Positions 1 through 12,290 are shown, counted from the first letter of the stretch. The stretch: 64,000 nucleotides of DNA from Cucurbitaria berberidis CBS 394.84 (GCF_010015615.1 NW_024468935.1:372001-436000), one strand, 5' to 3'. The notes: generated by a model not told the origin, from the letters alone. A program made the numbers and translations.

Positions 1-1228
1 GACTCAGTAACGCATCGACCTTCTCCGGCGTACCCACGTCCGATTTAACGCGCATATACGCCATTCGACTGGGCTTGTCTACGACGCTAAAGTACTTCTG
101 CCTTCTAGCCTCGGACCACGAGGCCAGCAACTTGTCCGCATCCGAGGCTTCGCTGCCAAGAATGCGAGTTAGAACGGAAGAAAGTGAGGACGCGTCTGCG
201 ATGCCAGATGCCAGACCCAGGCCCGCATACGGGTTGGTAAGGTGTGCTGCGTCTCCGACGATACCTACCCTGCCCTTCCAGAATGTGTCTGCGCAGCGTT
301 GTTGCGCCTTGTACGGCGCTACTCTGACCACTCTGTACGCCTTCTGTCCCGCTTCGTCTACGCCGTCGTTTGGTAGCATGCGTCGTAGCTTGTCGTCTAC
401 GCCCTGTTTGATTTCTTCTTCGCTCAGTCCTGCCGGAACGCCGTAGCTAACTCTCCACAGGCCATCTCTGTTGATGCGTCCTATGAGCCCGTAGTCGGTG
501 GGATCGATGATAAAGTTGGCGTCGTAAAACCCATATTTTGCAAAATCAAAGCCGTGTAGGTCCGTAGCCACAAGCTGTGCGTCCAAAGTCTCGCCGGGAG
601 ATGCAGTACCCATCATCTTCCGCACAGAAGAGCGTGCCCCGTCCGCGCCAATCAGATACTGTGCTTCCAGCCGCTCTTCTGGTCCTGCGCGAGACTCGAC
701 GTGCACGTATACGCTCGTCGACGATTCAGAGAACCCCACAACTCTAGACTGCAGTATGACTTGCGCTTTATCACCAAAAGCCTCCAGCCGCCTCATCAAC
801 ACATCCTGGAACTTTGCCTGCGGCAGCAAAAGCTGGCCTTTACCTTTCATCCCCGCCTCTCCACTATTATTGTCAAACGCCTTCCCCGCAATCACTTTCG
901 ACCCAGTTGCCGCCGCGGTGCGGAAACATAGGCCAGACGACAAACAGCCTGTTTCGACAAGCTCGGGTAGAAGACCTGGTACGCGTGCGAGGATGGGATA
1001 CGTAGGCGGTTGATGTGCCATTGCGCGGGTGGAGGTGGGGTCTGGAAGCTCGAGCTCGATGACGATGATGCGGATTGGAATGGCTGAGTGGGCGAGGAGG
1101 AGCGCGAGGAAGAGGCCTACGCAGCCGCCGCCTGCTATTATGACAGGGAGTTCATGGGCGGTGCCTTGTCCATTTGTATGCGAAGTGGGGTTTGTATAGC
1201 CGTTCGTCGGCTCGCTTGTGGTTGCCAT
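1..1228 (-). CDS. FAD-dependent monooxygenase, C-terminus outside window
   Basis: Aromatic-ring or polyketide-type flavin monooxygenase of the PF01494 family, which uses FAD and NAD(P)H to hydroxylate small molecules. One open frame runs from ATG at 1228-1226 to the window edge, giving about 409 visible residues without a stop. The N-terminal dinucleotide fold shows AGGGCVGL near residue 34. A mid-protein IGADGARSSVR gives the DG motif, and GIVGDAAHLTNPYAGLG near residues 320-335 is the second FAD motif (GD). All three signatures are present and in the usual order, so the gene looks intact as far as it can be read. The last part of the protein lies left of the window. The substrate cannot be told; salicylate-hydroxylase-like and secondary-metabolite tailoring enzymes share these motifs. 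No biosynthetic neighbour is visible on this side. Confidence 0.85.
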   Translation of the reverse strand, partial: MATTSEPTNGYTNPTSHTNGQGTAHELPVIIAGGGCVGLFLALLLAHSAIPIRIIVIELELPDPTSTRAMAHQPPTYPILARVPGLLPELVETGCLSSGLCFRTAAATGSKVIAGKAFDNNSGEAGMKGKGQLLLPQAKFQDVLMRRLEAFGDKAQVILQSRVVGFSESSTSVYVHVESRAGPEERLEAQYLIGADGARSSVRKMMGTASPGETLDAQLVATDLHGFDFAKYGFYDANFIIDPTDYGLIGRINRDGLWRVSYGVPAGLSEEEIKQGVDDKLRRMLPNDGVDEAGQKAYRVVRVAPYKAQQRCADTFWKGRVGIVGDAAHLTNPYAGLGLASGIADASSLSSVLTRILGSEASDADKLLASWSEARRQKYFSVVDKPSRMAYMRVKSDVGTPEKVDALLS

Positions 1229-3978
1229 GTCGCCGTTCTAGTTGTAGGTCTGGCTCCTGAAGTGAGGTGGGAGCGAACGTTCGTGTGCCTATTGCGCTTC
1301 CTTTGCATTACATTTATTCTTTGCGGTTGGCGCATCTTCGATTGCTTTTCGTAGTTGGTGCGGTCATGCATGTATGGTGGTGTTGCCGAAGCGGGTTGTG
1401 GGGAACCGACAGCCTCAAGTCCCTTCGTATAGGACAATGATATGTGCAACTCTGATAGCTCGGATTTACGTTGAAATCTGTGTGAGGGCCGGGTGGACTT
1501 CTTGCATTCTGGTCTGAATTCGCCATTGGCGGATGACTTTTAATCTGCAATTAGCCAGTTTTCTCACGGCCTCTAGCCACGATGCCGATAGGTCCCTTAC
1601 TAACCAGCCTCCATTCTTGACATATCTCATGTCTGCGCCAAACCTGCGATATGAATCGCCGCCGCCGGCGCTGCTGTCCCAGCTCCAAAAAGCCGCGCAA
1701 CACCCAACGATCTGTGACCTCCACGGGGTCCAGAAGAATCCCTGCTGAACTTCCGACACTGCACCAAGTCGATGAAATGTCACTGAACCGTGGTGAGCTT
1801 GAGCTGGCATACTCTCGTACGCGCGGGTGGCGGGTGATGTCGGAGGCGCTACAAGGCCCCTTGCGGCCTGTTCGGGGCATAGGCTAGAGGACAAGGAGCG
1901 GGAGCGTACGGCAGAGGAAGGAGGTTAGAGCTAAAGGGGAGCAGATTCGGGTCGCGGTGTCGTAATAGTAGTAGTGGTAGGCTAAGATAGCATTGGCAGG
2001 TGGTAGTGCCTGGATGTTTTTGGGCCGCAATATTTGCAATATGCGACAAGGCGGCATAACAACTGCTAAGCCTACCGCCCGACCAAAAACAGCAAGTATA
2101 CACATCCAGAGGTAGCTTATAGCCCTGCAGAGAATATAAGCAAAAGAATATGCTATACAGAAACTCTTCTTGTTTGTTAGCTATCTGTCTGTCCGTTCTT
2201 TTACTACTTAGTGAAGGGGGCCAAAAAGACGCAAAAAGGAAGACTCGCTAGCTCAGTGGGGTTTGTGTTAATTGGGTATTAGGGAACAGCTTGCTTACCG
2301 TAGTATATACGCCGGGTATGAGAGAAGGTGTCTATGGGTCAGTAAAGGCAAATCATGGATGATAAGGGACAAAGAAGCTGCTGCACAGGTGTGGGGGGGG
2401 GGGGGGGGGGGAAACTGGGAAACAACATTAGCGAGCTTCGAACTGGCGGAGGTTTCGGAGCGACGGGGAGTGGAGTGAGTGAACACCACTGCGCTAATAT
2501 GTCTGCGAGTCTTCATTGATGGAAGGCGTGTATAATTAAATCCATTATATCCTCAATGATGCGGTAGAGTAGGGATTTTGCAGGAAAAATGATGTCAACA
2601 GCGGGCATCGTATGGGCGTAGAAATCCAGCAGAAGAAACTTATGAGGTGAAGGTCAGGTAGTATGTTTACCAGTTTCGCCAGCGCGACAACATTGGGTGC
2701 GCTCGTGCACTCGACGCGTCGACGAGGGGCAGGACCGGCGGGAGGCGTTCGATTCTTCGTAGCATGGCAGCGTCGGCGAGTATCCAGCTTGGTATTGCGA
2801 GCTAGAGAGGTGTCGTCCGTCGTTGCCCTGCCAATGGGCACTCGAAAGAAGAACCCGCGACGACTAAGAGTCCTGGACAAGTATTAGCAAAAAGGGAAAG
2901 CACGCGATTCCGCCGGCCACAGCGGTAAACCTCAAGGAGAGGCTGTGCTTACTATTTTTGGTCTAAGTATTAAGATATATGCGTCAAGGGGCTGAGAATA
3001 AGGGCAAGTCGGTGGGATCAAGGAGGCCTGGCTGAACATCGTGACAACAAATTCCGAACACAAGCTAGAGCGACGGTACTGTTGAAGCACTATCGAACCG
3101 GCATGAGCATTGTGTACACCTAGACGGAGATACGAGATGAATCGCTGAGCCATTGGACTTTGGTGTTTGATGAGCTGTTGGGGCGGATGAATGGCTCATG
3201 ACCCCCCGAATTCTTGATTTCGCCAAACTCTTGATTTTTGCCCTTTTTAACAGTATTTCTCCGTTGGGACCACCATAATTCTGTTCTAGCGTCGCGGCCT
3301 AGCACCTTAATGAGGGAAAGGAATGGATGCTGAGGGGGCGCCGTCGATGAGGCGGGAAGTCAAGAGCAACGCACTAAACGTTACACCCAGCACTCAGGAG
3401 GTAGATAATAGACACGAAATCTATTTTCCGAAAGTCTTCCAGCTCTTGAAGGGTTGAAAGGCTACTAGCCACGCTCAACGGCTTGTTTAAGGGGAAATTG
3501 AAAAGAGACTGTCATATCAGATGGTCGTAGGGAAGGGAACACTGGCGATTTTGAAGATAATCCTCCTTGATGCGCTTCTGTGATAAGAGGGTCGACAGTA
3601 AGAGAGATATTGGGTAGATATACTGTTGGTTGTTGTCCCAAATTGATTCATGTTCGATGTCTCCAGGACAAGCCCGCATCATGCATCGCGGCAGGGGGTG
3701 TTGTGCATGCACATAGCGTGTACGCTCCCAAGTATGATCAAGGCTGCCTGTAGTAGACGTCGTAGAAGGCTTGCATAGCTCGTAGTGTCCAGGACTGTCG
3801 TTGAGAGGGGAGACATGCCGAAGCGAAAGTTGAGATGACGAAGGCTGAGCGGCCCCACCATTCGGGTTTGGTGCATCGGAACTTTGAACGCAACTCCCGG
3901 CTCCCTACTCCCTACTCCCTGCTCCCTGTCCCAAGTTTGGACGACAGCAAGCTCGATTTCATCAAGATAAACGCAGCC
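1229..3978. other. Intergenic, no convincing gene
   Basis: About 2.75 kb separates the divergent monooxygenase and lipoate ligase genes. Reading frames here are short, overlap on both strands and lack recognisable motifs. The stretch carries a G19 homopolymer (2393-2411) and otherwise mixed composition. A short coding gene or non-coding RNA cannot be excluded. Confidence 0.5.
2393..2411. repeat. G19 homopolymer
   Basis: Nineteen consecutive G residues on the plus strand, flanked by GTGT and AAAC. It is a possible G-quadruplex or slippage site, and its exact length is likely to vary between isolates and sequencing runs. Confidence 0.9.
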
Positions 3979-5376
3979 ATGGCTCCATCCAGGGGCGACA
4001 GCTTGGCCTGCGCTCGGCGTATCTTCGCAGCATGCAATTGCCCACGCACATCGTTACTCGCGCCTCGCCGGAGCTATTCATCGCTCTTGATGGGCAGGAC
4101 GGCTCCTTGGAGCCTTTCTCTGCCGAGCAAGAGGCCCGTTGCTTACAGGAGATTCTCATCGTTCGTGGAGAAGCTCGCAGACCCCTCTAACAAGCTGCAA
4201 AGCTACATTTCCAGCAGCGACGACCCGTACCTCAACCTCTCAATCGAACATGTCATCCTACAAAAGAGCCCCGCAGACAGCACCGTCCTCTTCCTTTACG
4301 TGAACCGGCCTTGCGTGGTCATCGGCCGCAACCAGAACCCATGGACAGAGGTCAATCTCGGCATCCTCAATGGCACACGCCAAATGCAGAATCCCAAGGG
4401 CAGCGAGCCCCCCGCCATGCGCCCCGTTGACCTCGTGCGTCGCCGCTCCGGAGGTGGCACCGTCTTTCATGATGAGGGCAACCTCAACTGGAGCATTACC
4501 TGCCCGCGCAATGATTTTACGAGAGACAAGCACGCTGAGATGGTGGTTCGCGCATTGCGCAAGCTGGGCATCCAACGGGCTAGGGTCAACGAGCGACACG
4601 ACATTGTGCTCGACCAAGGACACGAGAGGCGCGCCTCCGACCCTCATGACACGCATCGTACATTGTACACAGTCGATCAAGGCACGCTGCCACGGCCTCT
4701 GAAGGTCTCTGGCTCAGCATACAAGCTCACACGGCAGAGAGCCCTGCACCATGCGACGACCCTGCTGAGCTCGCCGAATCTGCACATCATACCACAGTAC
4801 CTGCGCTCTCCGGCGAAGAAGCTCATAGAAGCAAAGGGCGTCGAGAGCGTCAGCTCGCCCGTCGCGAACATCGGCCTCGACGTAAAGGCATTCCAGAAGT
4901 GTCTACAAGCAGAGTTTGCAAACATGTATGCAAACCTTGGAACACCAAGCATCATCGAGACCGTCCACGACGAGTACCTAAACATCCCAGAAGTTCGGAA
5001 AGGATACGAAGAATTGCGGGTATGTGCCATACCTTCTCCGGCAAGGTCTTGCTAACCATGACAGACTGACGATTGGATGTGGTCGCAGACCCCACAATTC
5101 CATCTTTCGCTCGACCCCAGCGTCGATATTGGCGTCGATATGGATGTGCACCATGGCATAATCAAGAGTGTAGACTTCAAGGGCTCCCTTCTGTCGACCG
5201 AAGCACAACAAGACCTGCGGATTATGCTACTCGATCAGAAGTTACAGGATATCCACAACTGGACACGATTCCTGCAAACCCGTCTCAAAAAATGGGATGA
5301 GCGGAGCGCGGCGGTTGCAAGACGTTTGGATGAGCTCATGCCGATTCCCGCGCCGTCAATGTCGATGTCTGACTAA
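3979..5376 (+). CDS. Lipoate-protein ligase A, mitochondrial
   Basis: Attaches lipoate to the E2 and H proteins of mitochondrial 2-oxoacid dehydrogenases and the glycine system. Exons 3979-5019 and 5065-5376 encode 450 residues. The 45-base intron has donor GTATGT, branch GCTAAC and acceptor ACAG and is phase 0, joining ...YEELR to TDDWMWSQTPQF. The ligase motif RRRSGGGTVFHDEGN is at residues 154-168, and GRNQNPW at 117-122 fits the lipoate-binding region. The first 60 residues are rich in Arg and Ser with almost no acid, as expected for a mitochondrial presequence. The start was chosen at the ATG in the context GCAGCCATGGCT. An in-frame ATG at 3835 would add 48 residues that include a CTCCCTA tandem repeat and look untranslated. 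It resembles the yeast Aim22 group. Nothing is missing. Confidence 0.92.
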
Positions 5377-7901
5377 ACACCTGGAAGCCCAGAAATTGGC
5401 TTTCCATTATGCATAATCTAAGAGCTGGAATTGGAATCGGAGAACGTTTGTAAGATTGGTGTTGTCAATTCATCTGGTGGGTGTAGCCGATGGAAGATTA
5501 TCCCGAACTTGAAAAGAAAGGTCTCGAAATGCAACCGTATTCTCGAACGTTCTGTATTGGGCAATGAGTTGATTGCCTGGCTGTCGCGGCACTTTTGGAC
5601 AACGTTCTACCAGGCTCATCCTGTTGCTTTCGACTTGTTCCTGGTTATTCGATTGGAACTCGAGGTACGATGCGCCCTTCCGCCCCATCGATTTGAGCAG
5701 TAATGACAGCGGCGATCTCCACAAAGGGGATATGCAATACACCTTCGTCTGCCCTCGGCCAAGTCCATTACTTGTCAGGACTAGGCTTCCGGAGATAAGC
5801 TGGCAAATGCCTCGACTCCTCAGGATCCGGATGATATGTCCCGGCTTGCGTTGTTATTACTGCACTTCAGGGATTGCCACTCCATCCGTCAATGCACAAC
5901 CCCCCGACAGGTCGCCCTTGGATCTATCTGGCGGTAGTCGATCTCCCTGGGGGTAAGCTGTCAAACCGAATAACGTTCATCGTAAGTACGCCTTGTTCGT
6001 TTGTAATGACTGACGATGTTACCCTCTCATCTTCCGTCTCTTTGCTCAGACGAAGGCTATCCGTTCGGAACTATACCGAAAGTATTCTTCGCTTAATCCT
6101 AATCTGCTGTGATGAGATTGGAACTTCTTCGGCTCTTCCCAAGTTGCCGTTCTCCTGGCTTTTGAACGAAAAGTGGGCATCATCTCTGTTGACGGACCCG
6201 CTGTCGCCGCGTATGACCTCACATACTCAGTATTATGGACAGTATCTCGGCTTTGCAAGGACTTAGGAAATCTGTTGTCTGGGCCTGCGACAGCTTCCGT
6301 GCTTCGCCGTACAGAGTGCACTCTCGACCCTGTAATCTCCCTTGAGTATTAACAGGTGGCACAATACGTTGTAGTAGCGTATGTGTGCCGCTTAATTGTG
6401 TGCGAATAGCTCGGTCTCAATCAGTCGTTCCGGACGCGCATGTCTTGATCGGTAGGTCAAGGACCACCTACGCGTTGCTGACTCCGACAACGACCTTGTG
6501 TCCAGTATCGTTGAGAATGTCGACGCAGCTTTGTCCATCATTGTCGGTTAAGCATCTCGGGCTTGCGGTTGACCTGTTCGAGCTCGGGCAAACTCAATTG
6601 GTATAGCTGCCTACGTCCGACGTGGTATACTCTAGGCCGAAGCATTGTGTTGCGACTAGACCTCTCTCGCCGTATTCGTCAAGGAGATTCGCCTCGTTCT
6701 GTGCTGTGGAACACATTCCGTCGTGCTTCAACATCGCGTCTGATGGATTCGCCGAAGTGTTCTTTTGCTCAAGGGAAGTATAGACACGGAATGCTATCAG
6801 TAGTCAGCGCAATCGTAAGTTCGACCTTTCGTTGTCATGGTCTCTTACCAATCACCTTACGGATCATACGTACACAGCGACTACGCGCACTGGCATTGAA
6901 GAGCTTGACGTAACCCGCGAATTTGAACATATTCTGGTGCCTTTGGGATCTTGTTGTTCTCTGTTTATTTCGTCGATTCTTGTCTGGCCTTTCCACAGAA
7001 GTGGGGGTCAGGCAAGGCCTGTGGATTCGTATTTGCCGTGCGCTGCAGAGAACCTAGACGAGCCCTCGATCTTGCCCTCGATCTCGATCGCGACCTCGAG
7101 ACTGGCACTGATTGTCTCCTGGTCTGACTACCTATTCCCAGCCGGCGGGCGTCGCGACGGGCTCGAGCTTCGTTGTGCTTCGAGAAAGGTTCCCTCTTAG
7201 CTTGTCTATATGGTCAGTCACCATGCAGACGCGTCGCGAGAGGGGCTTCGAGCTTCGAGCTTCGAGTCAAGTTGTCGAGATCGTACAGAGATCTCCCTGG
7301 TGTTTGTCAGAAGTGAGCGGCAGCTCCATTCATTTTCGCCCGTGTTCTTGTGTATAGTTCCTTGCAGTGGTAGTGGAGCGGCGACGGAGGGGTCGCGGTC
7401 AATACAGAGTGGAGGTATTTGAAATCGCATGGAGTCCTACACAATTTACAATCCGTTCAGCATTGTAACCGGAGAGCAACAAGCTACCGTCAATCGTTAG
7501 CTTACTTTTCTAAATCCCTCGCTCGTGGGAAGCGGTGGCGGCGCAAGAGCGCATGGCGGGTGCCGACTTGTGAAGGACTTCGCTTTGGCAGAAGGGTAAA
7601 GAAGAATTGAGTGGGTATTACCTGCACTTCAGGAAGAGTATGGGAGTTGAGATCGAGCTTGACAACTAGGGGATGTTGGACAAGGTCAATGGTTGCTATG
7701 TTGCTATGCACTCTAAGCGCATGGACCACACTAAGATAAACGCCTTTTGTTCCTCTGAGTTTCTCACTCTCGCAACACCTGCCCGCTATCCTCAAGCGCC
7801 ACTCCATACACAACCAGGTGTTCAACCACTCCCCGAAGACCTCCGGCCTCATCTATCACGCTCTCTATATCCACCGGACACGCTCACGAGAGAGTCTCAC
7901 G
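5377..7901. other. Gene-poor block, possible decayed coding sequence
   Basis: About 2.5 kb with no supportable gene. Short stretches on the minus strand between roughly 6.4 and 6.8 kb read like protein (for example NDTGHKVVVGVSNA), but are cut by stops and frame changes. Two places (about 5980 and 6810) share an ATCGTAAGT-plus-T/C-rich motif, hinting at old intron boundaries or a duplicated unit. The most cautious reading is an eroded gene or transposon relic. Confidence 0.4.
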
Positions 7902-8228
7902 ATGTCTTCAGCCTACACTGTCATCACACCAGCTCCCGAGCCCACTACCCCTAAAGGCCATATCAGCGATCTCGACGGCGGGATCCTCACGCACATTTTC
8001 CTCATAGCTAACTTCGGTACTCTCATGAACTTCGCTCACGCGTCACCATATCTCACGGCTAGGATGGGCAGAGCGGTTGAACTCGAGCTGTCTGTCAACT
8101 CTTGTGCCATGATGCTCCACGACGCGGAATGTCACCGAGTAATTACGTATGTGCTACCGGAGTCCGAGATTCCCATGCACTGGGCTTTTGCCGTTTTCCG
8201 CCTTCTCTGGTTCTCAGAAAATGAGTAA
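7902..8228 (+). CDS. Short F-box-like protein, possibly truncated
   Basis: The frame from ATG at 7902 encodes 108 residues. Its central part, DLDGGILTHIFLIANFGTL, followed by LMNFAHASPYLTA, resembles the LPxEIL-type helix of F-box domains and the start of a typical fungal F-box protein, where the domain recruits Skp1 in SCF ubiquitin ligases. Fungal F-box proteins are usually several hundred residues long, so this would be only the N-terminal piece. No clean splice site into a longer downstream frame was found, and frames after 8228 show no leucine-rich continuation. It is either a truncated relic or a mis-modelled first exon. The F-box assignment rests on weak similarity by eye. Confidence 0.35.
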   Translation: MSSAYTVITPAPEPTTPKGHISDLDGGILTHIFLIANFGTLMNFAHASPYLTARMGRAVELELSVNSCAMMLHDAECHRVITYVLPESEIPMHWAFAVFRLLWFSENE

Positions 8229-9391
8229 CGCATTGTCAATGTGGCGCCAGAACTGTTGCGAACAAGGGGGGGACAGGTCCAACTTCTTCTGCGCTCGATC
8301 GAGCATGCACTTCGGTGCCGACCACGCTGGGGATGACTGCGAGCTGAATTGTGACGGTGGACTTTTCTTGCCGGGAAGCTTGGATGCAGAGCGCTAAGTT
8401 GGTGACGATATACAATCTGGACGCACTTGGGGGCCCAGATCTTCACGGGTAATTGATATTTGCGCTAGCAACTCGCCCATAGCGTTACGCCAGCAACTCG
8501 CCCATAGGGTTGAAATAAATGCTTTCACCCTTTCACAAAATCTTTGCTTCCAACACCGGCGAGATATCTTTCCCACTACCTGCTGCTCTCTCATCTGACC
8601 CTCAACCTGCATTCTGCAGATTTCCAATTTTGGGCCGGCAAAGGTCACCTGCAAGCAAAAGACCATCACAATGATGTACTCCTTCAACTTCTACACAGCC
8701 AATATCCTCTACGCCCATCGCAACCACCGCATCCACCGCATCCACCGCATCCACCGCAAACCGTACGGCCAACCCCTCCTCAACGAATCTCGACACAAAT
8801 GCTTTTGCCGACTCGATAGAAGGTGGCCATGATGGCAGACATGTTCGGTCGTAAAGGTCATAGTCTTATAGAATGATAAAATAGTTGTACGTCCTGGCGG
8901 TGCAATCCGAAGTCAGCGCATACCCCAGTTCGGAACCTTGGCGAACGGTGGCGTTTTGGCGAATTGCGTTTCAGCCTTGTCACTTGTCACCACATCGCCA
9001 CTTTCCATCGCCAGCTGATGAATGCCTGCAGTATGCGTGGAAAACAAAACAAAATGGTTCTGTGCCTGTGCATCATGCTGTGAGCCAGTCAACGTCGTCC
9101 CGCGATCTCGGTGCCTAGCAAGTTGAAACGAAACGCGACCATGAAACGGCTACCCCGGCGCACGCCTTGTTTCAGGTGAACATGCACGCTGACAACACCA
9201 CTAACCCATTTTTGGACCGTCTCCCCTGAGGCTGAACTACGGCTTGAGGATATATATGAGACCGCGAGGTGAGTGTTCGTCTGCCAGGTGTTGGGGTGTG
9301 GTATATGAAATTTTGCCGCGCTGCGCTTTCCCAATATTCTTTCTAATCTTAGAGTTCCAATCCAATACCCCCAGTATTTTATAATCGCACA
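8229..9391. other. Intergenic, with a 9-base tandem repeat
   Basis: Contains the ATCCACCGC array at 8722-8758, a short direct repeat of GCAACTCGCCCATAG at about 8465 and 8491, and a TATATATG box at 9251-9258 that could serve the zinc-finger gene starting at 9392. No coding region is supported. Confidence 0.5.
8722..8758. repeat. Tandem repeat, about four ATCCACCGC units
   Basis: Three perfect 9-base units at 8731-8757 follow one imperfect unit (AACCACCGC). The period is a multiple of three, but the frames through it are short and unconvincing, so it is taken as an intergenic minisatellite. Confidence 0.8.
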
Positions 9392-10806
9392 ATGGATAGT
9401 CATCGGGTTCCGAGCGCTGGTTCGCATTACGGATTCGACGATACGACAGATGCGAACATGGACCTAGGCATGAGCCAATCTACGTATTGCAGTGACACTC
9501 ATTTGCAGAGTGTACAACATCAGTCAACCACGTATGGCCAAAGCCCTACAGGTGAGGACTTCCACTACCAACAAGATTTCACATGGTAGACGCATACCTA
9601 ACCGTCCGTTCAGAGTATGGTAACCAATATTTTGGCCAGTGGCCTACCATGAGCCTGGCACATCAGCAACTCGCTCATCAGCAGCATCTATCGGCACATA
9701 GTTTCTCATCCGGATCCTCGAGCTTCCGCTCTTCTGGAAACAGCGTCTTCTCGCACGATCCGACTCGAGATTCTTCCATCTCGGCTTCGTCATACACCTC
9801 GGATTTCCCCCGGGACCATTACATATCGCAGACCGAGTACCTATTGACTCACAGTTCGTCTGCTCAACCATCCTACGCTCCAAGTCCAGTCGAAGGCCCT
9901 ACCTCGTCAGCTCCAAGAAAAAGGTCAGCCCAGCGGCAGGTCGCTCAAGAGAAGGATTACTTCAAGACGTGCATTTCGGGGAACAAGCAATGCAGGCCCT
10001 GTAACAAGGAGCAGAAATACTTCTGTACGGCCTGCAAAAGGCCTTTCGTTGAGAAAGCAGACTGGAAACGACATGAAGAAACATATCAAGAACGACCGGA
10101 AATGTTCCAGTGTGACCTTTGCACTGCAATCTACTTCCTCGATAAAGATTTCGTCGCCCATCACGTTCACTCCCATCGATGCGCCGCGTGCAACGAGAAT
10201 ACCAAATGTTCTGGAAAGCGTCACGTTCAGTTAGCGAAGAATCCACGCATGACTCGAACAGGATGGGGTTGCGGGTTTTGCTGCCACTTTAGTAGTAGCT
10301 GGACCGAGAGGTGTAATCACATTGCGCACCACCTCGAGAATGAAGGGAAGACGATGGCAGAGTGGCACCATAGCTGCGTTATTTACTCCCTGCTTCATCG
10401 CCCGACTATCTACTCTGGCTGGATCAATCTTCTCGAAAGTAAGCGTCGGCGGTTCACGGGCTTTGGATGGAACCGGCACTCGACCGGACGCGTCGAAGGG
10501 TTCCCAGAGAGCAACCAAACCGTACAGCTCCAGGACGCACTCGAATACTACACACCCGATCAAGATCCAGCAGCGCTGGCGCAGCTGGCCTATGACAAGG
10601 CGGTGAAGCGGGCAGCGCCGCCGCAAGAACCTGTCGCTCCGCCTGTGCCTCCCAAAGACTCGAGCGACTACCGTGATCACCACACCACATCGCTACAGGA
10701 ATTGATGAAAGAAACAGATTCATGGACACAGTTCATTAATTCAGTTCTCGATGACGACGTCCTTCCTACAGGTGTCTACCACATCGAGGGACGGCACGCA
10801 GCATAG
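9392..10806 (+). CDS. C2H2-type zinc-finger protein
   Basis: Putative nuclear DNA-binding or regulatory protein. Exons 9392-9551 and 9614-10806 encode 450 residues. The 62-base intron has donor GTGAGG, branch CCTAAC and acceptor TTCAG, phase 1. The first 150 residues are rich in Ser, Gln, His and Tyr and look disordered. A basic patch PRKRSAQR lies just before the fingers. The first finger FCTACKRPFVEKADWKRH is at about residues 190-207, the second FQCDLC...HHVHSH at about 218-239, and a third Cys pair GWGCGFC near 273 is followed by RCNHIAHH. The run CNHIAHHLENEGKTMAEW fits a family common in Pleosporales, where the last finger precedes a W-HS-VI-LL segment. The target genes are unknown. No oddity was noted. 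Confidence 0.85.
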
Positions 10807-11837
10807 TGCCATCCATCTCTGGACTCGACACTTATGTCTGAGTTCAAGCTCACTATTAATTGGTACGAATTGACGTATGGAACGCGAATGTGCGCCCGGT
10901 GCGCACGAACATGACCCTATAATGATAATGTTTAGTAAATTTCTTTTCTTGTTGTTAGTCCGAGGGATCTCATGTATTCTGCGCGGAACTTAGAAGGCTA
11001 GTGGGGAGTAGCCTCTGTCAATTTAATGGACCTTAGTGAGGGACATGATCTATAAAGATAGATTAGTATGAATAACAAAGACAAACATCTCTATTGCGTC
11101 CATCACCTTTCCTTCATCGAGCGCTCTTTTACTACATCTGTCTCTTAAACTCATTGGCTTTGTAAGAAATGGGGTAATCGCAAATATCTCCACACTGAAA
11201 GTACGTTGACAGAACCAGTGATAGCTCAACTATGGTGAAGGCGCTTTGGGAATCCCCTGAGGAACGGTTTAACCGGTGGCTCAGACACCAGCCACGATCC
11301 ACAAACCCGCCATTATCCCTACACATGCAGGTATGTTCGCCTGAAACATAGCGCCGTTGTCCACCACGCATCAGAATATGTCGTGTACCTCGCTCTCCCT
11401 TCTTTCACCCGCTATTCGCGCATATTTACTTTGCCACCAAACCAACTCTTGTTCACCTGAAGCAACGAGCTTGCTCATCTAGATATGCAAGAGTTAGACT
11501 TTCACCGGAGATTACGCGAGGTGTTTGAGGTGTTGTAATCACCACTACAGCGACTTACGAGGTTCAGTAATCGGGTAATACGCAATGTATATAAGGGAGT
11601 CGCTATCCGTGGTATTCGAAGGCACAATATAGCGAAACTCACCATTCGTACACTTGCACGTCTACTTTCCTCCTTCACCATCAAGTATCCTGTGTCCTAT
11701 GAGAATTTTCAAAGCGCCTACGCCCTAGTTGAGCTAGCGCTGGTTCTGTGAAAGTACGTTGAGTGCGGAGTCTTGTGTCCTACTTATCAACGACGAGTCC
11801 TTCACCTCCGCGCGCCGTATAAAGTGACACAAGCAAG
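10807..11837. other. Intergenic, nothing recognised
   Basis: About 1 kb containing AT-rich 3' flank of the zinc-finger gene and frames below 80 codons without motifs. No RNA gene or repeat was seen. Confidence 0.5.
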
Positions 11838-12134
11838 ATGACTGCCGTCAAAGTAAGTCTCCAAATCAGAATGACACGATAACAACCAGTGCTGACCTTT
11901 TAGGTACCTACTGAATCGCCGGAAACGCACATGCTTATCATCATAAAGCTCGATCTGACATCATCGCCGACATCATTGTCTAATCTGTGCCAAACGAGCG
12001 AATCCGACAAGGCGAAAAGGAGGAAAGAGATGATATCGGAACGCGAAGCAAGACTAGATCAGTGGCTTGTTGAAGAGTACAATGAAGGTTCTTGGAACGC
12101 TCTGATGGACGCGCGAATTGGGTCGTTCCGTTGA
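11838..12134 (+). CDS. Small hypothetical protein, two exons
   Basis: A five-codon first exon (11838-11852) and a second exon 11904-12134 would encode 81 residues. The 51-base intron has a consensus donor GTAAGT, branch GCTGAC and acceptor TTTTAG, phase 0, and the frame is open straight through both exons; this is the main reason to call it. The protein is charged, with a predicted helix around SDKAKRRKEMISEREARLDQ and a C-terminus WNALMDARIGSFR. There is no signal peptide or membrane segment. No family is recognised. Very short first exons occur in fungal genes, but a chance splice match cannot be ruled out. Confidence 0.4.
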
Positions 12135-12290
12135 AGTATGTTTGATTATCGTCATAATTTGTTAAAAGCGCTGATCATGTTAGCGTCCAATCCAGTTCAG
12201 TATTACGGGTGTGTTTCTTACCGTTCGTTGGATAAACTCACTTGATGAGAGCTACTGGGGCTCACGAGCTCTTGTTATGTATGCTTTCTA

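Noticed and set aside
1466..1894. Minus-strand frame of 142 codons
   Set aside because: Several frames of similar length overlap on both strands and none shows a domain or signal peptide.
3835..3978. 48-residue N-terminal extension of the lipoate ligase
   Set aside because: It translates a CTCCCTA tandem repeat and precedes a better ATG that begins a mitochondrial presequence.
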